DNA of 64,000 bases from Micromonospora cremea (lineage in GTDB: Bacteria; Actinomycetota; Actinomycetes; Mycobacteriales; Micromonosporaceae), in assembly GCF_900143515.1 (NCBI RefSeq), contig NZ_FSQT01000002.1, forward strand, positions 1,303,501-1,367,500, written 5' to 3'. This document shows positions 25,146-34,552 of this stretch, one piece after another; position 1 is the first letter of the stretch, and the number at the start of each line of letters is the position of its first letter. Below the pieces are notes generated by a model that worked only from the letters and a program-made list of their open reading frames with translations, did not search any database and was not told where the DNA came from. The position numbers and the translations under genes were made by a program.

Positions 25146-26260
25146 GGCCGCTCGCCGTCATAGACCCGGGGCACCCGGGTGCCGCCGAACCGGGTGACGA
25201 TCTCGTAGTTGATCGTGCCGGCGGCCTCGGCCCAGTCGTCGGCGGTCGGCTCGCCGTCGGCGCCGCTACCGAACAGCGTCGCGACGTCGCCGTCGGCCAC
25301 CGGGTCGTCGCCGCAGTCCAGCACGAACTGGTCCATGCAGACCCGCCCGGAGATGGTCCGCCGCGCGCCGGCGAGCTGCACCGGCCCGCTGTTGGACGCG
25401 TGCCGGGGCACCCCGTCGGCGTACCCGAGCGGCACCACGGCCAGGTTCGCTTCGCTCTCGGTGGTGTAGGTGTGCCCGTAGGAGACGCCGGTGCCGGACG
25501 GCACCCGCTTGGTGAGCATCACGCGGGCCCGCGCGGTCATCGCGGGTCGCAGCCCGTACGTCTCGCCGGCCACCGGGGAAAGCCCGTACACGGCCAGCCC
25601 GGGGCGGACCAGGTCGAAGTGGGTGTCGGGCCGGGTCAGGGTGGCCGCCGAGTTGGCCAGGTGCCGCCAGCGCGGGCGCAGCCCGGCCCGCTCCACCATC
25701 GTCAGCCCCTCGTGGAAGACAGACAGCTGCCGGTCCGTGGTCGGGTGGCCGGGCATGTCCGCGTACACGAAGTGGCTCCACACACCAACCACCTCGACCA
25801 GGCCGTCGGCCTGCGCCTTGGCGGCGGCGTCCAGCAGCGCCGGCCAGTCGGCGACGGTCGCCCCACCCCGGGACAACCCCGTGTCGATCTTCAGGTGCAG
25901 CCGGGCCGGGCGCTCGGCGCGCCGGCTCGCCTCGATCATCTCGTCGAGTTGCGGCAGGCTGGCCGCCGCCAGGTCCACCCCGGCGCTGACGCCCTCGTGC
26001 AGCGGCAGCCCGGGCGCGAGCAGCCAGGCCAGCACCGGCACGGCCACCCCGGCCCGACGCAGGGTGAGCGCCTCGTCGAGGGTGCAGACACCGAGCCAGT
26101 CCGCCCCGGCGTCGATTGCCGCCCGGGCGGCCGGGATCATGCCGTGGCCGTACCCGTCGGCCTTCACCACCGCCATCAGCTCGGCGTTGGTGCCGGACCG
26201 GAGTCGGCTCACGTTCTCACGGATCGCGTCAAGATCGACGCGTACCTCGGCCTGCCACAT
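25142..26260 (-). CDS. alr: Alanine racemase
   Basis: A 372-residue PLP enzyme that converts L- to D-alanine for peptidoglycan. The PLP-binding lysine lies in AVVKADGYGHG near residue 34, and the catalytic tyrosine in GVSYGHTYTT in the C-terminal domain. The N-terminal TIM barrel and C-terminal beta domain are both full length. The ATG at 26260 starts MWQAEVRVDLDAI, the expected first strand. It begins the coupled alr-hydrolase-tsaE unit. nnr lies 90 bases upstream on the same strand. Confidence 0.96.
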   Translation of the reverse strand: MWQAEVRVDLDAIRENVSRLRSGTNAELMAVVKADGYGHGMIPAARAAIDAGADWLGVCTLDEALTLRRAGVAVPVLAWLLAPGLPLHEGVSAGVDLAAASLPQLDEMIEASRRAERPARLHLKIDTGLSRGGATVADWPALLDAAAKAQADGLVEVVGVWSHFVYADMPGHPTTDRQLSVFHEGLTMVERAGLRPRWRHLANSAATLTRPDTHFDLVRPGLAVYGLSPVAGETYGLRPAMTARARVMLTKRVPSGTGVSYGHTYTTESEANLAVVPLGYADGVPRHASNSGPVQLAGARRTISGRVCMDQFVLDCGDDPVADGDVATLFGSGADGEPTADDWAEAAGTINYEIVTRFGGTRVPRVYDGERP

Positions 26261-26349
26261 ACACCCAGCCTACTTTCCGCCGTGATCACCCCGGGCGGCG
26301 ACGCACGTCCCGGGTCGGGGATCCGGCCATCCCACCCGGAACGCCGCGA

Positions 26350-27819
26350 TCAGCCCAGCCGGGCGACGACCGGACGCAGTGCGGTGGCCACGTCAGGCGC
26401 GGTCACCGGCCCGCCTCGGGCCGCCTCCCGGCCGGCCAGCCCGTGCAGGTACGCGGCCGAGGCCGCCGCCCGGTCCGCAGGCACACCGGCAGCCAGCAGG
26501 GAGCCGAGCAGCCCGGCCAGGACGTCACCGGTGCCGCCGGTGGCCAGCGCCGGGGTGCCGGTGGGGTTGACGTACGCCCGACCGTCCGGCGTGCCGATCA
26601 CCGTGCGGTCCCCCTTGAGCAGTACCACCGCGTTCATCCAGGCGGCCAGCCGCAGCGTGGCGGCGACCCGGTCGGCGCCGGGCTCCTCCCCGCAGAGCCG
26701 GGCGAACTCCCGGTCGTGCGGGGTGACCACGATCGGGGCGTCCCGGCCGCGTAGCTGGTCGGCGAGCGAGCCGTCGACCAGCAGGGTGAGGGCGTCGGCG
26801 TCGAGCACCACCGGCACCGGCGCGGCCAGCACGGCGCGCAACTCCACGGCCGCGTCCTCGCCGGTGCCCAGCCCGGAGCCGCAGACCCAGGCCTGCACCC
26901 GGCCGGCGTCGGCGACCCGGCCGGTGGCGATCACCGAGGGGTGCTGGTGCAGCACCTCGGCGCGGGCGCCGCCGGCGTAGCGGACCATGCCGGTCGGCCC
27001 GGCCAGCGCCCCGCCAACGGAGAGCACCGCCGCACCCGGGTACGTCGCCGAGCCGGTCGCCACGCCGACCACGCCCCTGCTGTACTTCTCCGACGCCGGG
27101 CCCAGCCGCGGCCACCCGTCGACCAGGTCGGACCACTCGGTGACCCGCAGCGCCGGCGTGCCCCGCAGCCACGGCCGCAGCCCGATGTCGACCAGCTCCA
27201 CCTGGCCGGCCAGCGGGGCCGCCGGTCCGACGACCAGGGCGGGCTTCAACGCGCCGAAGGTGACCGTCACGTCGGCGCGGACCGCGGTGGGCCGGCCGGA
27301 CGCGGACAGCGGCACGTGCCCGGTGTCCACCGCCACCCCGCTCGGCACGTCCACCGCCAGCACGGTGGCCCGGCCGCCGTCCCGCCCGCGCAGCTCGCCG
27401 AGGCGCTGGACCACCTCGTCCGCGTTCGTCCGCAGCCCCCCGGTGCCACCGATGCCGACGATGCCGTCGAGAACCAGGTCGACTGGACCGCTGGGCCGCT
27501 CCACCAGCCGGCCGCCGGCGGCCCGCAGCGCGGCCAGCCCGGCGGCGTGCGCCCGCCCGGGGGTGAGCAGCAGGGCGGACACAATGACGCCGCGGCAAGC
27601 CAGCCGCTCCCCGGCGTACAGCGCGTCGCCACCGTTGTCGCCGGAGCCGACCAGCAGCAGCACCCGCCCGCCGTACACCCCGCCCCGCTCGGCGAGCAGC
27701 AGCGCGGCCCGCCGGGCCAGCCCAGCGGCGGCCCGCTGCATCAGCGTGCCCTCCGGCAGCGTGCCCATCAGCCCCGCCTCGGCCGCCCGTACGTCGGCCA
27801 CCCGCCACACCGATCTCAT
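26350..27819 (-). CDS. nnrD: Bifunctional NAD(P)H-hydrate repair enzyme (epimerase and ADP-dependent dehydratase)
   Basis: A 489-residue fusion that repairs hydrated NAD(P)H. Residues 1-215 form the NnrE epimerase domain, with GSGDNGGDALYAGERL and the later 'VDVPSGVAVDTG'. Residues 225-489 form the NnrD ribokinase-like dehydratase, with 'GTGEDAAVELR' and the anion-hole motif TGGTGDVLAGLLG near residue 430. The fused order (epimerase then dehydratase) is the common bacterial YjeF arrangement. The ATG at 27819 begins MRSVWRVADVRAAE. acpS lies 55 bases upstream on the same strand, a frequent neighbour. Confidence 0.93.
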   Translation of the reverse strand: MRSVWRVADVRAAEAGLMGTLPEGTLMQRAAAGLARRAALLLAERGGVYGGRVLLLVGSGDNGGDALYAGERLACRGVIVSALLLTPGRAHAAGLAALRAAGGRLVERPSGPVDLVLDGIVGIGGTGGLRTNADEVVQRLGELRGRDGGRATVLAVDVPSGVAVDTGHVPLSASGRPTAVRADVTVTFGALKPALVVGPAAPLAGQVELVDIGLRPWLRGTPALRVTEWSDLVDGWPRLGPASEKYSRGVVGVATGSATYPGAAVLSVGGALAGPTGMVRYAGGARAEVLHQHPSVIATGRVADAGRVQAWVCGSGLGTGEDAAVELRAVLAAPVPVVLDADALTLLVDGSLADQLRGRDAPIVVTPHDREFARLCGEEPGADRVAATLRLAAWMNAVVLLKGDRTVIGTPDGRAYVNPTGTPALATGGTGDVLAGLLGSLLAAGVPADRAAASAAYLHGLAGREAARGGPVTAPDVATALRPVVARLG

Positions 27820-27873
27820 GCCACCGTCCCATTTTGCTCGCGGGTGGGCCCGTCCCGGCCCGCCCGGCCAACG

Positions 27874-28242
27874 TCAACGTTCCGCGACCACCATCGCCGA
27901 CGCGATCCCGCCGTCGTGCGACAGCGAGAGATGCCAGCGGTTGACCCCACGCTCCACGGCCGCCGCCGCCACCGTGCCGGAGACCATGAGCCGGGGGCGG
28001 CCGTCCGGGTCGGGCACGATCTCGCAGTCGTGCCAGCTCAGCCCGGCCGGCGCGCCGAGCGCCTTGGCGACGGCCTCCTTGGCGGCGAAGCGGGCGGCGA
28101 GCGATTCCGGCGAGCGCGGGTTGCCGGAGCGGGTGTGCCGCTCGGCCCCGGTGAAGAGCCGGTCCGCGAGCAGCGGCGTCCGCGCGAGGGACCGGGCGAA
28201 CCGGTCGACCAGGACGACATCGATGCCGACAGCGACGATCAC
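27874..28242 (-). CDS. acpS: Holo-[acyl-carrier-protein] synthase
   Basis: A 122-residue phosphopantetheinyl transferase that activates acyl-carrier protein with CoA. It shows [10 protein letters not shown] with the Mg-binding Asp, '[14 protein letters not shown]' with the metal-binding Glu and catalytic Lys, and '[11 protein letters not shown]'. GTG at 28242 ([10 protein letters not shown]) is the best start; TTG one codon before is the alternative. It is the first gene of the acpS-nnr-alr-hydrolase-tsaE run on the minus strand and divergent from the EspC-like gene. Confidence 0.94.
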   Translation of the reverse strand: MIVAVGIDVVLVDRFARSLARTPLLADRLFTGAERHTRSGNPRSPESLAARFAAKEAVAKALGAPAGLSWHDCEIVPDPDGRPRLMVSGTVAAAAVERGVNRWHLSLSHDGGIASAMVVAER

Positions 28243-28415
28243 CAACCCACCCTACCGGCGGTCGAGGCGGCAGATTAGCCGTCGACCCAGCGGTGGGCAA
28301 CGCCTGTGGACAGGTCGGGGTACGGCCGTCGGCGGCCGTCCACAGGGCACTCCCGGCTGTTCGTACCCCACCTACCGTCGATCCGTCGATGCCGATCGCA
28401 CGCGGGGGTGTCGGG

Positions 28416-28712
28416 ATGACAAAGGAGCCGTTGACGGTTCGACCGGAGCTGTTGCGTGGAGTGGCCCGGCTGCTGGACGACGACGCGTACCGGCTGGCGC
28501 ATGGGCTGGTCGGGGTGCCGGGGCTGGTGGTGTCGGCACCCGACTGGTCGGCCGGCGCGGCGCTGGTGGGGATGGAGTCGGCGGTGCACGGCTGGCTGGG
28601 CCGACTCAGCGGCCTGGTGGCGGTGACGGGCGGGGCGGTCCGGACGGCGGTGGAGTCCTACCGGGCGGTGGACGACCGCGCCGCCGGTCGGCTCGCCGCA
28701 CTACCCCGGTGA
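28416..28712 (+). CDS. EspC-like (DUF2580) ESX-associated small helical protein
   Basis: A 98-residue all-helical protein of the type VII secretion-associated EspC/WXG-like class. It begins MTKEPLTVRPELLRGVARLL and continues with a second helical hairpin (GRLSGLVAVTGGAVRTAVESYRAVD, quoted in part), with the 'Y-x-x-x-D' feature SYRAVDD near the C-terminus. YxxxD is the secretion motif of ESX substrates. The ATG at 28416 has GGGGG upstream; in-frame starts at 28389 and 28293 exist. Its stop overlaps the DUF1023 gene start by four bases (GTGA), so the two are co-translated and may form a secreted pair. Secretion is inferred, not shown. Confidence 0.65.
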   Translation: MTKEPLTVRPELLRGVARLLDDDAYRLAHGLVGVPGLVVSAPDWSAGAALVGMESAVHGWLGRLSGLVAVTGGAVRTAVESYRAVDDRAAGRLAALPR

Positions 28713-30487
28713 CCGCGCCGGCACGCCCACGCACGGACGCCGAGCCGGTGGGCGCCGGGGGACGCGTCGCGGCGGAGCGGGGCGGCCCGCCGGCGCCCGT
28801 GGTCGGCTACGCCCAGCTCTGGGCGGCCGATCCGGGGGCGTGGCAGGCCGCCGGAGCCGCGTGGTGCGGGCTGACCGCGCTGGTCGAGACGCGGGCCGGC
28901 GAGCTGAGCACGGACGCGAGGGCGCTGCGCGTCGCCTGGTCGGGCCGGGCGGCGACGGCGGCCGACGGGCGGCTCGCGGGGCTGCGCGGCGAGCTGACGT
29001 CGGTCGCACCTGCGCTGATCGAGGCCGATCAGGTGCTCGCCGAGTTCGCCGGTCGGCTCGCGGTGGCGAAGGGCCGGCTGGCCGCAGCCGTGGCGCTGGC
29101 GGAGGGAGCGGGGCTGCAGATCGACCGGCACGGGCGGGTCGCCGCCGATCCGGCCCGGTCGCAACCACCCAGTGAGCGGGACGGGCCGGCGGCAGCCCGG
29201 GTGGCGGCGGCGCTACGGGCCGCGCTGGAGCTGGCCGGGGCGGCGGACCGGGCCGCGACGGCGCGACTGGACGAGCTGGCCACGGCGGCCGTCGACGGCT
29301 GGCAGGCACCGCCGCCGCCCGGCCGGCCCGGGCCGGGTGCCGCCCCGGTCGAGGTCCGGGCGTGGTGGGCGGGGCTGACCCCGGCGCAGCGCCGGTGGCT
29401 GGTGGGGCACGAGCCGACTTTGGTCGGGCGGCTCGACGGCGTGCCCGTCGCCGCCCGGTACCAGGCCAACCGGTTGCTGCTCGGGGCCCGGCGGGAGGAG
29501 CTCGTCGCCGAGCGGCGGCGGCTGCTGTCCCGCGTGCCACCCGGGCCGGTCGACGCACTGCGGCTGCGCCGGGTCGAGGCGCGCCTGGCCGGTCTGGAGG
29601 CGCTCGCCGACCGCCTGGGCGGGCCGCAGGTCCCGCGGGCCTACCTGCTCGGGCTGGACCCGACCGGCGAGGGACGGGTGGTGGTCTCGCTCGGCGACCC
29701 GGACCACGCCGACCGGGTGGTGACCTACGTGCCGGGGATGACCGCCGGCCTCGACGACGCTCCGGGCGAGCTGGCTCGGGTGGCGCGGCAGGGCCGGTGC
29801 GCCACGCTCGACCCGGGCGAGCAGACCGCCGCGGTGCTCTGGCTGGACTACGACGCCCCGGACTTCCTGCACGAGGCGGCCACCGCCGGCCAGGCCCGGG
29901 ACGCCGGCCCGGCGTTGCACCGCTTCCAGGAGGGGCTGCGGGCCAGCCACGAGGGGCCGCCGGCCCGGCAGACCGTGCTCGGGCACAGCTACGGGTCCCT
30001 GGTCGTGGGCATGGCCGCCCGGGACCACGGGCTGGCCGCCGACGCACTGGTCTTCGTCGGCTCACCCGGGGTCGGCGTCGCGCAGGCCGCCGAGTTGGGC
30101 GTGCCGCCCGGGCAGGTCTGGGCGAGCAGCGCACCGGACGACGTGATCCGGCTGACCCGTCCCCCGGCCGACCTGGCCCGGCAGATGCTGCTCGGCACCT
30201 CACCGCTGGCCGCCGTGCTCGGTCTGGGCGGGCAGGGCGAGCACGAGCTGTGGTTCGGCCGGGATCCGGCCGGAGGGGGCTTTGGTGGGCGCACCTTCCC
30301 CAGCGGGCGGCACGGACACGTGGGCTACTGGGATCCGGCCAACCCGGCGCTGGACGGCATGGCCCGCATCGTTCTGGGCCGCTATTCGGCCGACGGGCCG
30401 TGTCCGGGCACGACGAGGGCCCCGGTCGCCGCGTGGTGCGACGTCCGGGGCCCGGGTCGGTGGTCGGGGTCGGTTACTCGACGGTGA
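28709..30487 (+). CDS. DUF1023 alpha/beta hydrolase with N-terminal helical (WXG100-like) region
   Basis: A 592-residue protein. Residues 30-180 are alanine-rich and helical (AWCGLTALVETRAGELSTDARALRVAWSG, quoted in part), resembling WXG100/LXG-type domains with a W-x-G in 'AWSGRAA'. Residues 330-540 form a DUF1023 alpha/beta hydrolase with 'VVTYVPGM', the nucleophile elbow LGHSYGS and a C-terminal 'GHVGYWD' likely to hold the catalytic His. Coupling to the EspC-like gene and the helical head suggest export through an ESX system. Its 3' end overlaps glmS, on the other strand, by 14 bases. Its substrate is unknown; lipase or esterase activity is likely from the fold. Confidence 0.82.
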   Translation: MTAPARPRTDAEPVGAGGRVAAERGGPPAPVVGYAQLWAADPGAWQAAGAAWCGLTALVETRAGELSTDARALRVAWSGRAATAADGRLAGLRGELTSVAPALIEADQVLAEFAGRLAVAKGRLAAAVALAEGAGLQIDRHGRVAADPARSQPPSERDGPAAARVAAALRAALELAGAADRAATARLDELATAAVDGWQAPPPPGRPGPGAAPVEVRAWWAGLTPAQRRWLVGHEPTLVGRLDGVPVAARYQANRLLLGARREELVAERRRLLSRVPPGPVDALRLRRVEARLAGLEALADRLGGPQVPRAYLLGLDPTGEGRVVVSLGDPDHADRVVTYVPGMTAGLDDAPGELARVARQGRCATLDPGEQTAAVLWLDYDAPDFLHEAATAGQARDAGPALHRFQEGLRASHEGPPARQTVLGHSYGSLVVGMAARDHGLAADALVFVGSPGVGVAQAAELGVPPGQVWASSAPDDVIRLTRPPADLARQMLLGTSPLAAVLGLGGQGEHELWFGRDPAGGGFGGRTFPSGRHGHVGYWDPANPALDGMARIVLGRYSADGPCPGTTRAPVAAWCDVRGPGRWSGSVTRR

Positions 30488-32387
30488 CGGACTTGGCCAG
30501 GTTGCGCGGCTGGTCGACGTCGTGCCCCCGGGCGGCGGCGATCTCGGCGGCGAGCACCTGGAGCGGCACCGTGGTGACCAGCGGGGCCAGCAGGGTCGGC
30601 GTACGCGGCACGTAGATCAGGTGGTCGGCGTACCGGACGACGGCCTCGTCGCCCTCCTCCGCGATCACGATGGTCCGCGCGCCGCGCGCCCGCACCTCCT
30701 GGATGTTGGAGACGACCTTGTCGTGCAGCATGCCCCGGCCCACCGGCGAGGGCACCACGCAGATCACCGGGGTGCCCTTGTCGATCAGCGAGATCGGGCC
30801 GTGCTTCAGCTCGCCGGCGGCGAAGCCCTCGGCGTGCATGTACGCCAACTCCTTGAGCTTGAGCGCGCCCTCCAGGGCCACCGGGTAGCCGACGTGCCGG
30901 CCGATGAACAGTATGGTCGGCTCGGACTTGAGCTCCCGGGCCAGCTCGCGGACCGGCTCGATGCGGGCCAGCAGCTCGCGCAGCTTGCCCGGCATCTCCT
31001 GGAGCTGGGCCACCACCGCGCCCACCTCGTCGGCGAACTTGATCCCGCGCACCTGGGCCAGGTGCAGGCCGATCAGGTAGCAGGCGACCACCTGGGTGAG
31101 GAACGCTTTGGTGGAGGCGACCGCGATCTCCGGCCCGCCATGGGTGTAGAGCACGGCATCCGACTCGCGCGGGATGGTCGAGCCGTTGGTGTTGCAGATG
31201 GCCAGCACGCGGGCCTTCTGCTCCTTGGCGTGCCGCAGCGCCATCAGGGTGTCCATGGTCTCGCCGGACTGCGAGATGACCACGATCAGCGTGGACCGGT
31301 CGAGCACCGGGTCGCGGTAGCGGAACTCGCTGGCCAGCTCGACCTCGCAGGGGATGCGGGTCCAGTGCTCGATGGCGTACTTGGCGACTAGGCCGGCATG
31401 GTACGAGGTGCCGCAGGCCACGATGAAAATCTTGTCGACGTCGCGCAGATCCTGGTCGCTGAGGCGGACCTCGTCGAGGGCGATCTCGCCGGTCTCGGTG
31501 AGCCGACCGAGCAGCGTGTCGGCGATGGCCTGCGGCTGCTCCTCGATCTCCTTGAGCATGAACCAGTCGTAGCCGCCCTTCTCCGCGGCCGAGGAGTCCC
31601 AGTCGATGTGGAAGTCCTTGCCGGCGGCGGGCTGGCCGTCGAAGTCGGTGATCTCGATGCTGTCGCCGGTGATCAGGACGATCTGGTCCTGGCCCAGCTC
31701 GACCGCCTCGCGGGTGTGCTCGATGAACGCGGCCACGTCGCTGGCCAGGTAGTTCTCGCCCTCGCCGCGGCCGACCACCAGCGGCGAGTTGCGCCGGGCG
31801 CCGACGACCGCGCCGGGCACCGAGGCGTCCACCGCGAGCAGGGTGAACGCACCCTCCAGCCGCTGGCAGACCACTCGCATGCCGGCGGCGAGCAGTTGCG
31901 GGCTGTCCGGCTGCCCGGCAGCCCGCAGGTCGGCGAGCGCGGCGGAGAGCAGGTGGGCGGCGCACTCGGTGTCGGTGTCGCTGGTGAACTGGACGCCGTC
32001 GGCCTCAAGCTCGGCGCGCAGCTTGGCGAAGTTCTCGATGATGCCGTTGTGGATCACCGCGACCCGGCCGTCGGGGGCGAGGTGCGGGTGGGCGTTGCGG
32101 TCGGTCGGGCCGCCGTGGGTGGCCCAGCGGGTGTGCCCGATGCCGGTGGTGCCGTCACCGATGCCGATCGGGCTGGCCGCGCACGAGGTCGGGTCGTCGG
32201 CAGACCGCTCGGAGAGCACCTTCTCCAGGTTGGCCAGCTTGCCGGCCTTCTTCTCGGTCAGCAGCTGGTCGTCGCAGACGATCGCGACGCCCGCCGAGTC
32301 GTAGCCGCGGTATTCCAGCCGCCGCAGCCCGTCGAGCACGATGCCGAGTGCGGGGCGCGCGCCCGCGTAACCCACGATTCCACACAT
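30474..32387 (-). CDS. glmS: Glutamine-fructose-6-phosphate aminotransferase (isomerizing)
   Basis: A 637-residue enzyme making glucosamine-6-phosphate, the first step to UDP-GlcNAc. The N-terminal nucleophile Cys is in MCGIVGYAG, so the ATG at 32387 is certain; a longer frame would bury it. The glutaminase domain (residues 1-240) is followed by two SIS isomerase domains with 'IFIVACGTSYHAGL', 'SQSGETMDTL' and the C-terminal 'PRNLAKSVTVE', which ends the active site. glmM lies 2.3 kb further along, also on the minus strand, so the two enzymes of the pathway are near but not adjacent. Its 3' end overlaps the DUF1023 gene on the opposite strand. Confidence 0.97.
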   Translation of the reverse strand: MCGIVGYAGARPALGIVLDGLRRLEYRGYDSAGVAIVCDDQLLTEKKAGKLANLEKVLSERSADDPTSCAASPIGIGDGTTGIGHTRWATHGGPTDRNAHPHLAPDGRVAVIHNGIIENFAKLRAELEADGVQFTSDTDTECAAHLLSAALADLRAAGQPDSPQLLAAGMRVVCQRLEGAFTLLAVDASVPGAVVGARRNSPLVVGRGEGENYLASDVAAFIEHTREAVELGQDQIVLITGDSIEITDFDGQPAAGKDFHIDWDSSAAEKGGYDWFMLKEIEEQPQAIADTLLGRLTETGEIALDEVRLSDQDLRDVDKIFIVACGTSYHAGLVAKYAIEHWTRIPCEVELASEFRYRDPVLDRSTLIVVISQSGETMDTLMALRHAKEQKARVLAICNTNGSTIPRESDAVLYTHGGPEIAVASTKAFLTQVVACYLIGLHLAQVRGIKFADEVGAVVAQLQEMPGKLRELLARIEPVRELARELKSEPTILFIGRHVGYPVALEGALKLKELAYMHAEGFAAGELKHGPISLIDKGTPVICVVPSPVGRGMLHDKVVSNIQEVRARGARTIVIAEEGDEAVVRYADHLIYVPRTPTLLAPLVTTVPLQVLAAEIAAARGHDVDQPRNLAKSVTVE

Positions 32388-32694
32388 GGCCCGCAGCCTA
32401 ACCCAGTTTCGCTCACGATGGTTGCTCGAAAGCCGGCTAAACGAACACTGAGTTTGAGCGAACGTCCGACGCGCTGCGCCCACCCGGCCGGATCGCCGGC
32501 CAGGCGTACGACAACACGGGCGTTCACCGCTCCCCTGCCTACCCATGCATCAGGGCCGCAACCGGCCGGCAGGAGACCGACCGACCCACCAGACGAAAAA
32601 GCCCACAGCGCTCGTTCGGGCCACTGTCCGCCATCCGTAGACTCCCCATCGCCGGCCGAGCACCGCGCCGGTCACCCCCGAGAGCGGAGTAATC
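32388..32694. other. Non-coding divergent region between glmS and the MmpS-like gene
   Basis: This 307-base gap separates two divergent genes and should carry both promoters. Two imperfect inverted copies of GTTTCGCTCA (about 32411) and TGAGCGAAC (about 32456) lie 50 bases upstream of glmS and might be a regulatory pair, but I see no clear promoter hexamers. I see no riboswitch or glmS-ribozyme sequence. Confidence 0.4.
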
Positions 32695-33297
32695 ATGTCC
32701 GAAGGGCCGTCGCCCTCCGTTCCGTCCACGCCCGCACCGAACCCCGGCGCGGTTCCGCGCTCCGGCGATCCGGCCCCCCAGCCCGGGCACACCGGTTCGG
32801 GCGCGGGTGAGCGCCGGAGCCGGCGCGCGGTGACCGGCGCGGTACTCGCCGCCGCGCTCCTGCTCGGCGGCGGCATCGGCGGATACTCGTTCCTCCGCCC
32901 GGCCGACCAGCCGCGCGAGGATGACCCGGCCGCCAGCGGAGCCCGGAACGCCGACGCGAGCTCCACCGCCGCCACGCCGGCGCCGACCCTCTCGGTCGGT
33001 CCCGCGACGACCCCGTCCGCTGGTCCCGTGCAGACCGAGGTGGTCTACGAGGTCACCGGGCAGGGGCCGGCCGACATCCTCTACTACGACGCGAACGGCG
33101 AAGGCATCTGGTTGAGCGGGGCCACGCTGCCCTGGCGGACGAGCATCCACACCGACCGCCGGGACCACGTCATGGTGCAGGCCGGAAAGACCGCCGGCAG
33201 TGGGGAACGGATCGCCTGCTCGGTCACCGTCGGAGGAGGCAAGCCGGTGACGGAGGAGACCGGCAGCGCGGGGTGGCGGACGAGCTGCTTTGGCTGA
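32695..33297 (+). CDS. MmpS-like membrane-anchored protein
   Basis: A 200-residue protein with a disordered Ser/Pro N-terminus, one membrane segment (about residues 44-68, AVLAAALLLGGGIGG), a Thr/Ala/Pro linker, and a C-terminal domain (110-200) like the beta-rich periplasmic domain of mycobacterial MmpS proteins. That domain contains VVYEVTGQGPADILYYD, 'LPWRTSIHT' and two cysteines (IACSV, TSCFG) that could form a disulfide. No MmpL transporter is adjacent. The ATG at 32695 has GCGGAG upstream. The product is probably exposed on the outside; function is unknown. Confidence 0.7.
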   Translation: MSEGPSPSVPSTPAPNPGAVPRSGDPAPQPGHTGSGAGERRSRRAVTGAVLAAALLLGGGIGGYSFLRPADQPREDDPAASGARNADASSTAATPAPTLSVGPATTPSAGPVQTEVVYEVTGQGPADILYYDANGEGIWLSGATLPWRTSIHTDRRDHVMVQAGKTAGSGERIACSVTVGGGKPVTEETGSAGWRTSCFG

Positions 33298-33341
33298 CCG
33301 GCCTGGTTGAACCCGCGGCACCGGCACGTAGGCTGTCGCAG

Positions 33342-34526
33342 GTGACGACGAGCACCGATGTCGACCCGCTGGTGGCCCGGATGCGGCCGTTCGGCACGAC
33401 GATCTTCGCCGAGATGTCCGCCCTCGCCGTACGGACCGGTGCGGTCAACCTCGGCCAGGGATTCCCGGACACCGACGGCCCGCCCGAGATGCTGGCCGCT
33501 GCGGCCGAGGCGCTGCGCGGCGGGCAGAACCAGTACCCGCCCGGTCCGGGGATCCCCGCCCTGCGCGCGGCGGTCGCGGCCCACCAGCGGCGGTTCCACG
33601 ACCTGGCGTACGACCCGGACGGCGAGATCGTGATCACCGCGGGCGCGACCGAGGCGGTCGCGGCCAGCATCCTCGCCCTCTGCGAGCCGGGCGATGAGGT
33701 GGTCTGCTTCGAGCCGTACTACGACTCGTACGCCGCCTCGATCGCGCTGGCTGGCGCGGTCCGGCGGCCGGTCACGCTGCGCCCCGCCGCCGACGGCCGG
33801 TACGCCTTCGACCCGGCCGAGCTGCGCGCGGCGTTCGGTCCACGCACCCGGCTGGTGCTGCTCAACTCGCCGCACAACCCCACCGGCAAGGTCTTCACCC
33901 CGGCCGAGCTGGCGTTGGTCGCCGAGCTGTGCCAGGAGTACGGCACGTTCGCGGTCACCGACGAGGTGTACGAGCACCTGGTCTTCACCGACGCGGCGAG
34001 CCCGCACGTGCCGCTGGCCAGCCTGCCCGGGATGCGGGAACGGACGCTGCGCATCTCCTCGGCCGGCAAGACGTTCTCCTGCACCGGCTGGAAGGTCGGC
34101 TGGGTGAGCGGTCCGGCGGCGCTGGTCTCGGCGGTGCTGCGGGTGAAGCAGTTCCTCACCTTCGTCAACGCCGCCCCGCTGCAACCGGCGGTCGCCGTGG
34201 CGCTGGCCCTGCCGGACGACTACTACACCGGCTTCCGGGACGGCCTCCAGCAGCGCCGCGACCAGCTCGTCGGCGGCCTCACCGACGCCGGGTTCGAGGT
34301 GCTGGTGCCGGAGGGGACGTACTTCGTCACCGCCGACGTCACCGCCCTCGGCGGTCGGGACGGGGTGGAGTTCTGCCGTTCGCTGCCGGAGCGCTGCGGC
34401 GTGGTGGCCGTGCCGACCCAGGTCTTCTACGACGATCAGGAGGCGGGCCGACGGCTGGTCCGCTTCGCCTTCTGCAAGCGCCCCGAGGTGCTGACCGAGG
34501 CGGTAACCCGCCTCCGCCGCCTCTGA
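33342..34526 (+). CDS. Class I/II PLP-dependent aminotransferase (DapC/kynurenine transaminase-like)
   Basis: A 394-residue fold type I aminotransferase. It has 'NLGQGFPDTDGPPEML', 'LNSPHNPTGKVF' (the PLP-phosphate/Asp region), a Lys in 'SSAGKTFSCTGWKVGW' as the Schiff base, and a C-terminal 'RFAFCKRPEVL' with the substrate-carboxylate Arg. The pattern fits actinobacterial enzymes annotated as N-succinyldiaminopimelate aminotransferase (DapC) or kynurenine/methionine aminotransferase. No lysine-pathway neighbour settles it. GTG at 33342 is the family start (VTTSTDVDPLVARM). The gene converges with glmM. Confidence 0.85.
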   Translation: MTTSTDVDPLVARMRPFGTTIFAEMSALAVRTGAVNLGQGFPDTDGPPEMLAAAAEALRGGQNQYPPGPGIPALRAAVAAHQRRFHDLAYDPDGEIVITAGATEAVAASILALCEPGDEVVCFEPYYDSYAASIALAGAVRRPVTLRPAADGRYAFDPAELRAAFGPRTRLVLLNSPHNPTGKVFTPAELALVAELCQEYGTFAVTDEVYEHLVFTDAASPHVPLASLPGMRERTLRISSAGKTFSCTGWKVGWVSGPAALVSAVLRVKQFLTFVNAAPLQPAVAVALALPDDYYTGFRDGLQQRRDQLVGGLTDAGFEVLVPEGTYFVTADVTALGGRDGVEFCRSLPERCGVVAVPTQVFYDDQEAGRRLVRFAFCKRPEVLTEAVTRLRRL

Positions 34527-34552
34527 ACCACCCACCCCCACTCTCCGCCCCC

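Noticed and set aside
32388..32694. glmS ribozyme or riboswitch upstream of glmS
   Set aside because: No pseudoknotted glmS ribozyme core could be recognised, and this element is typical of Firmicutes rather than actinobacteria.
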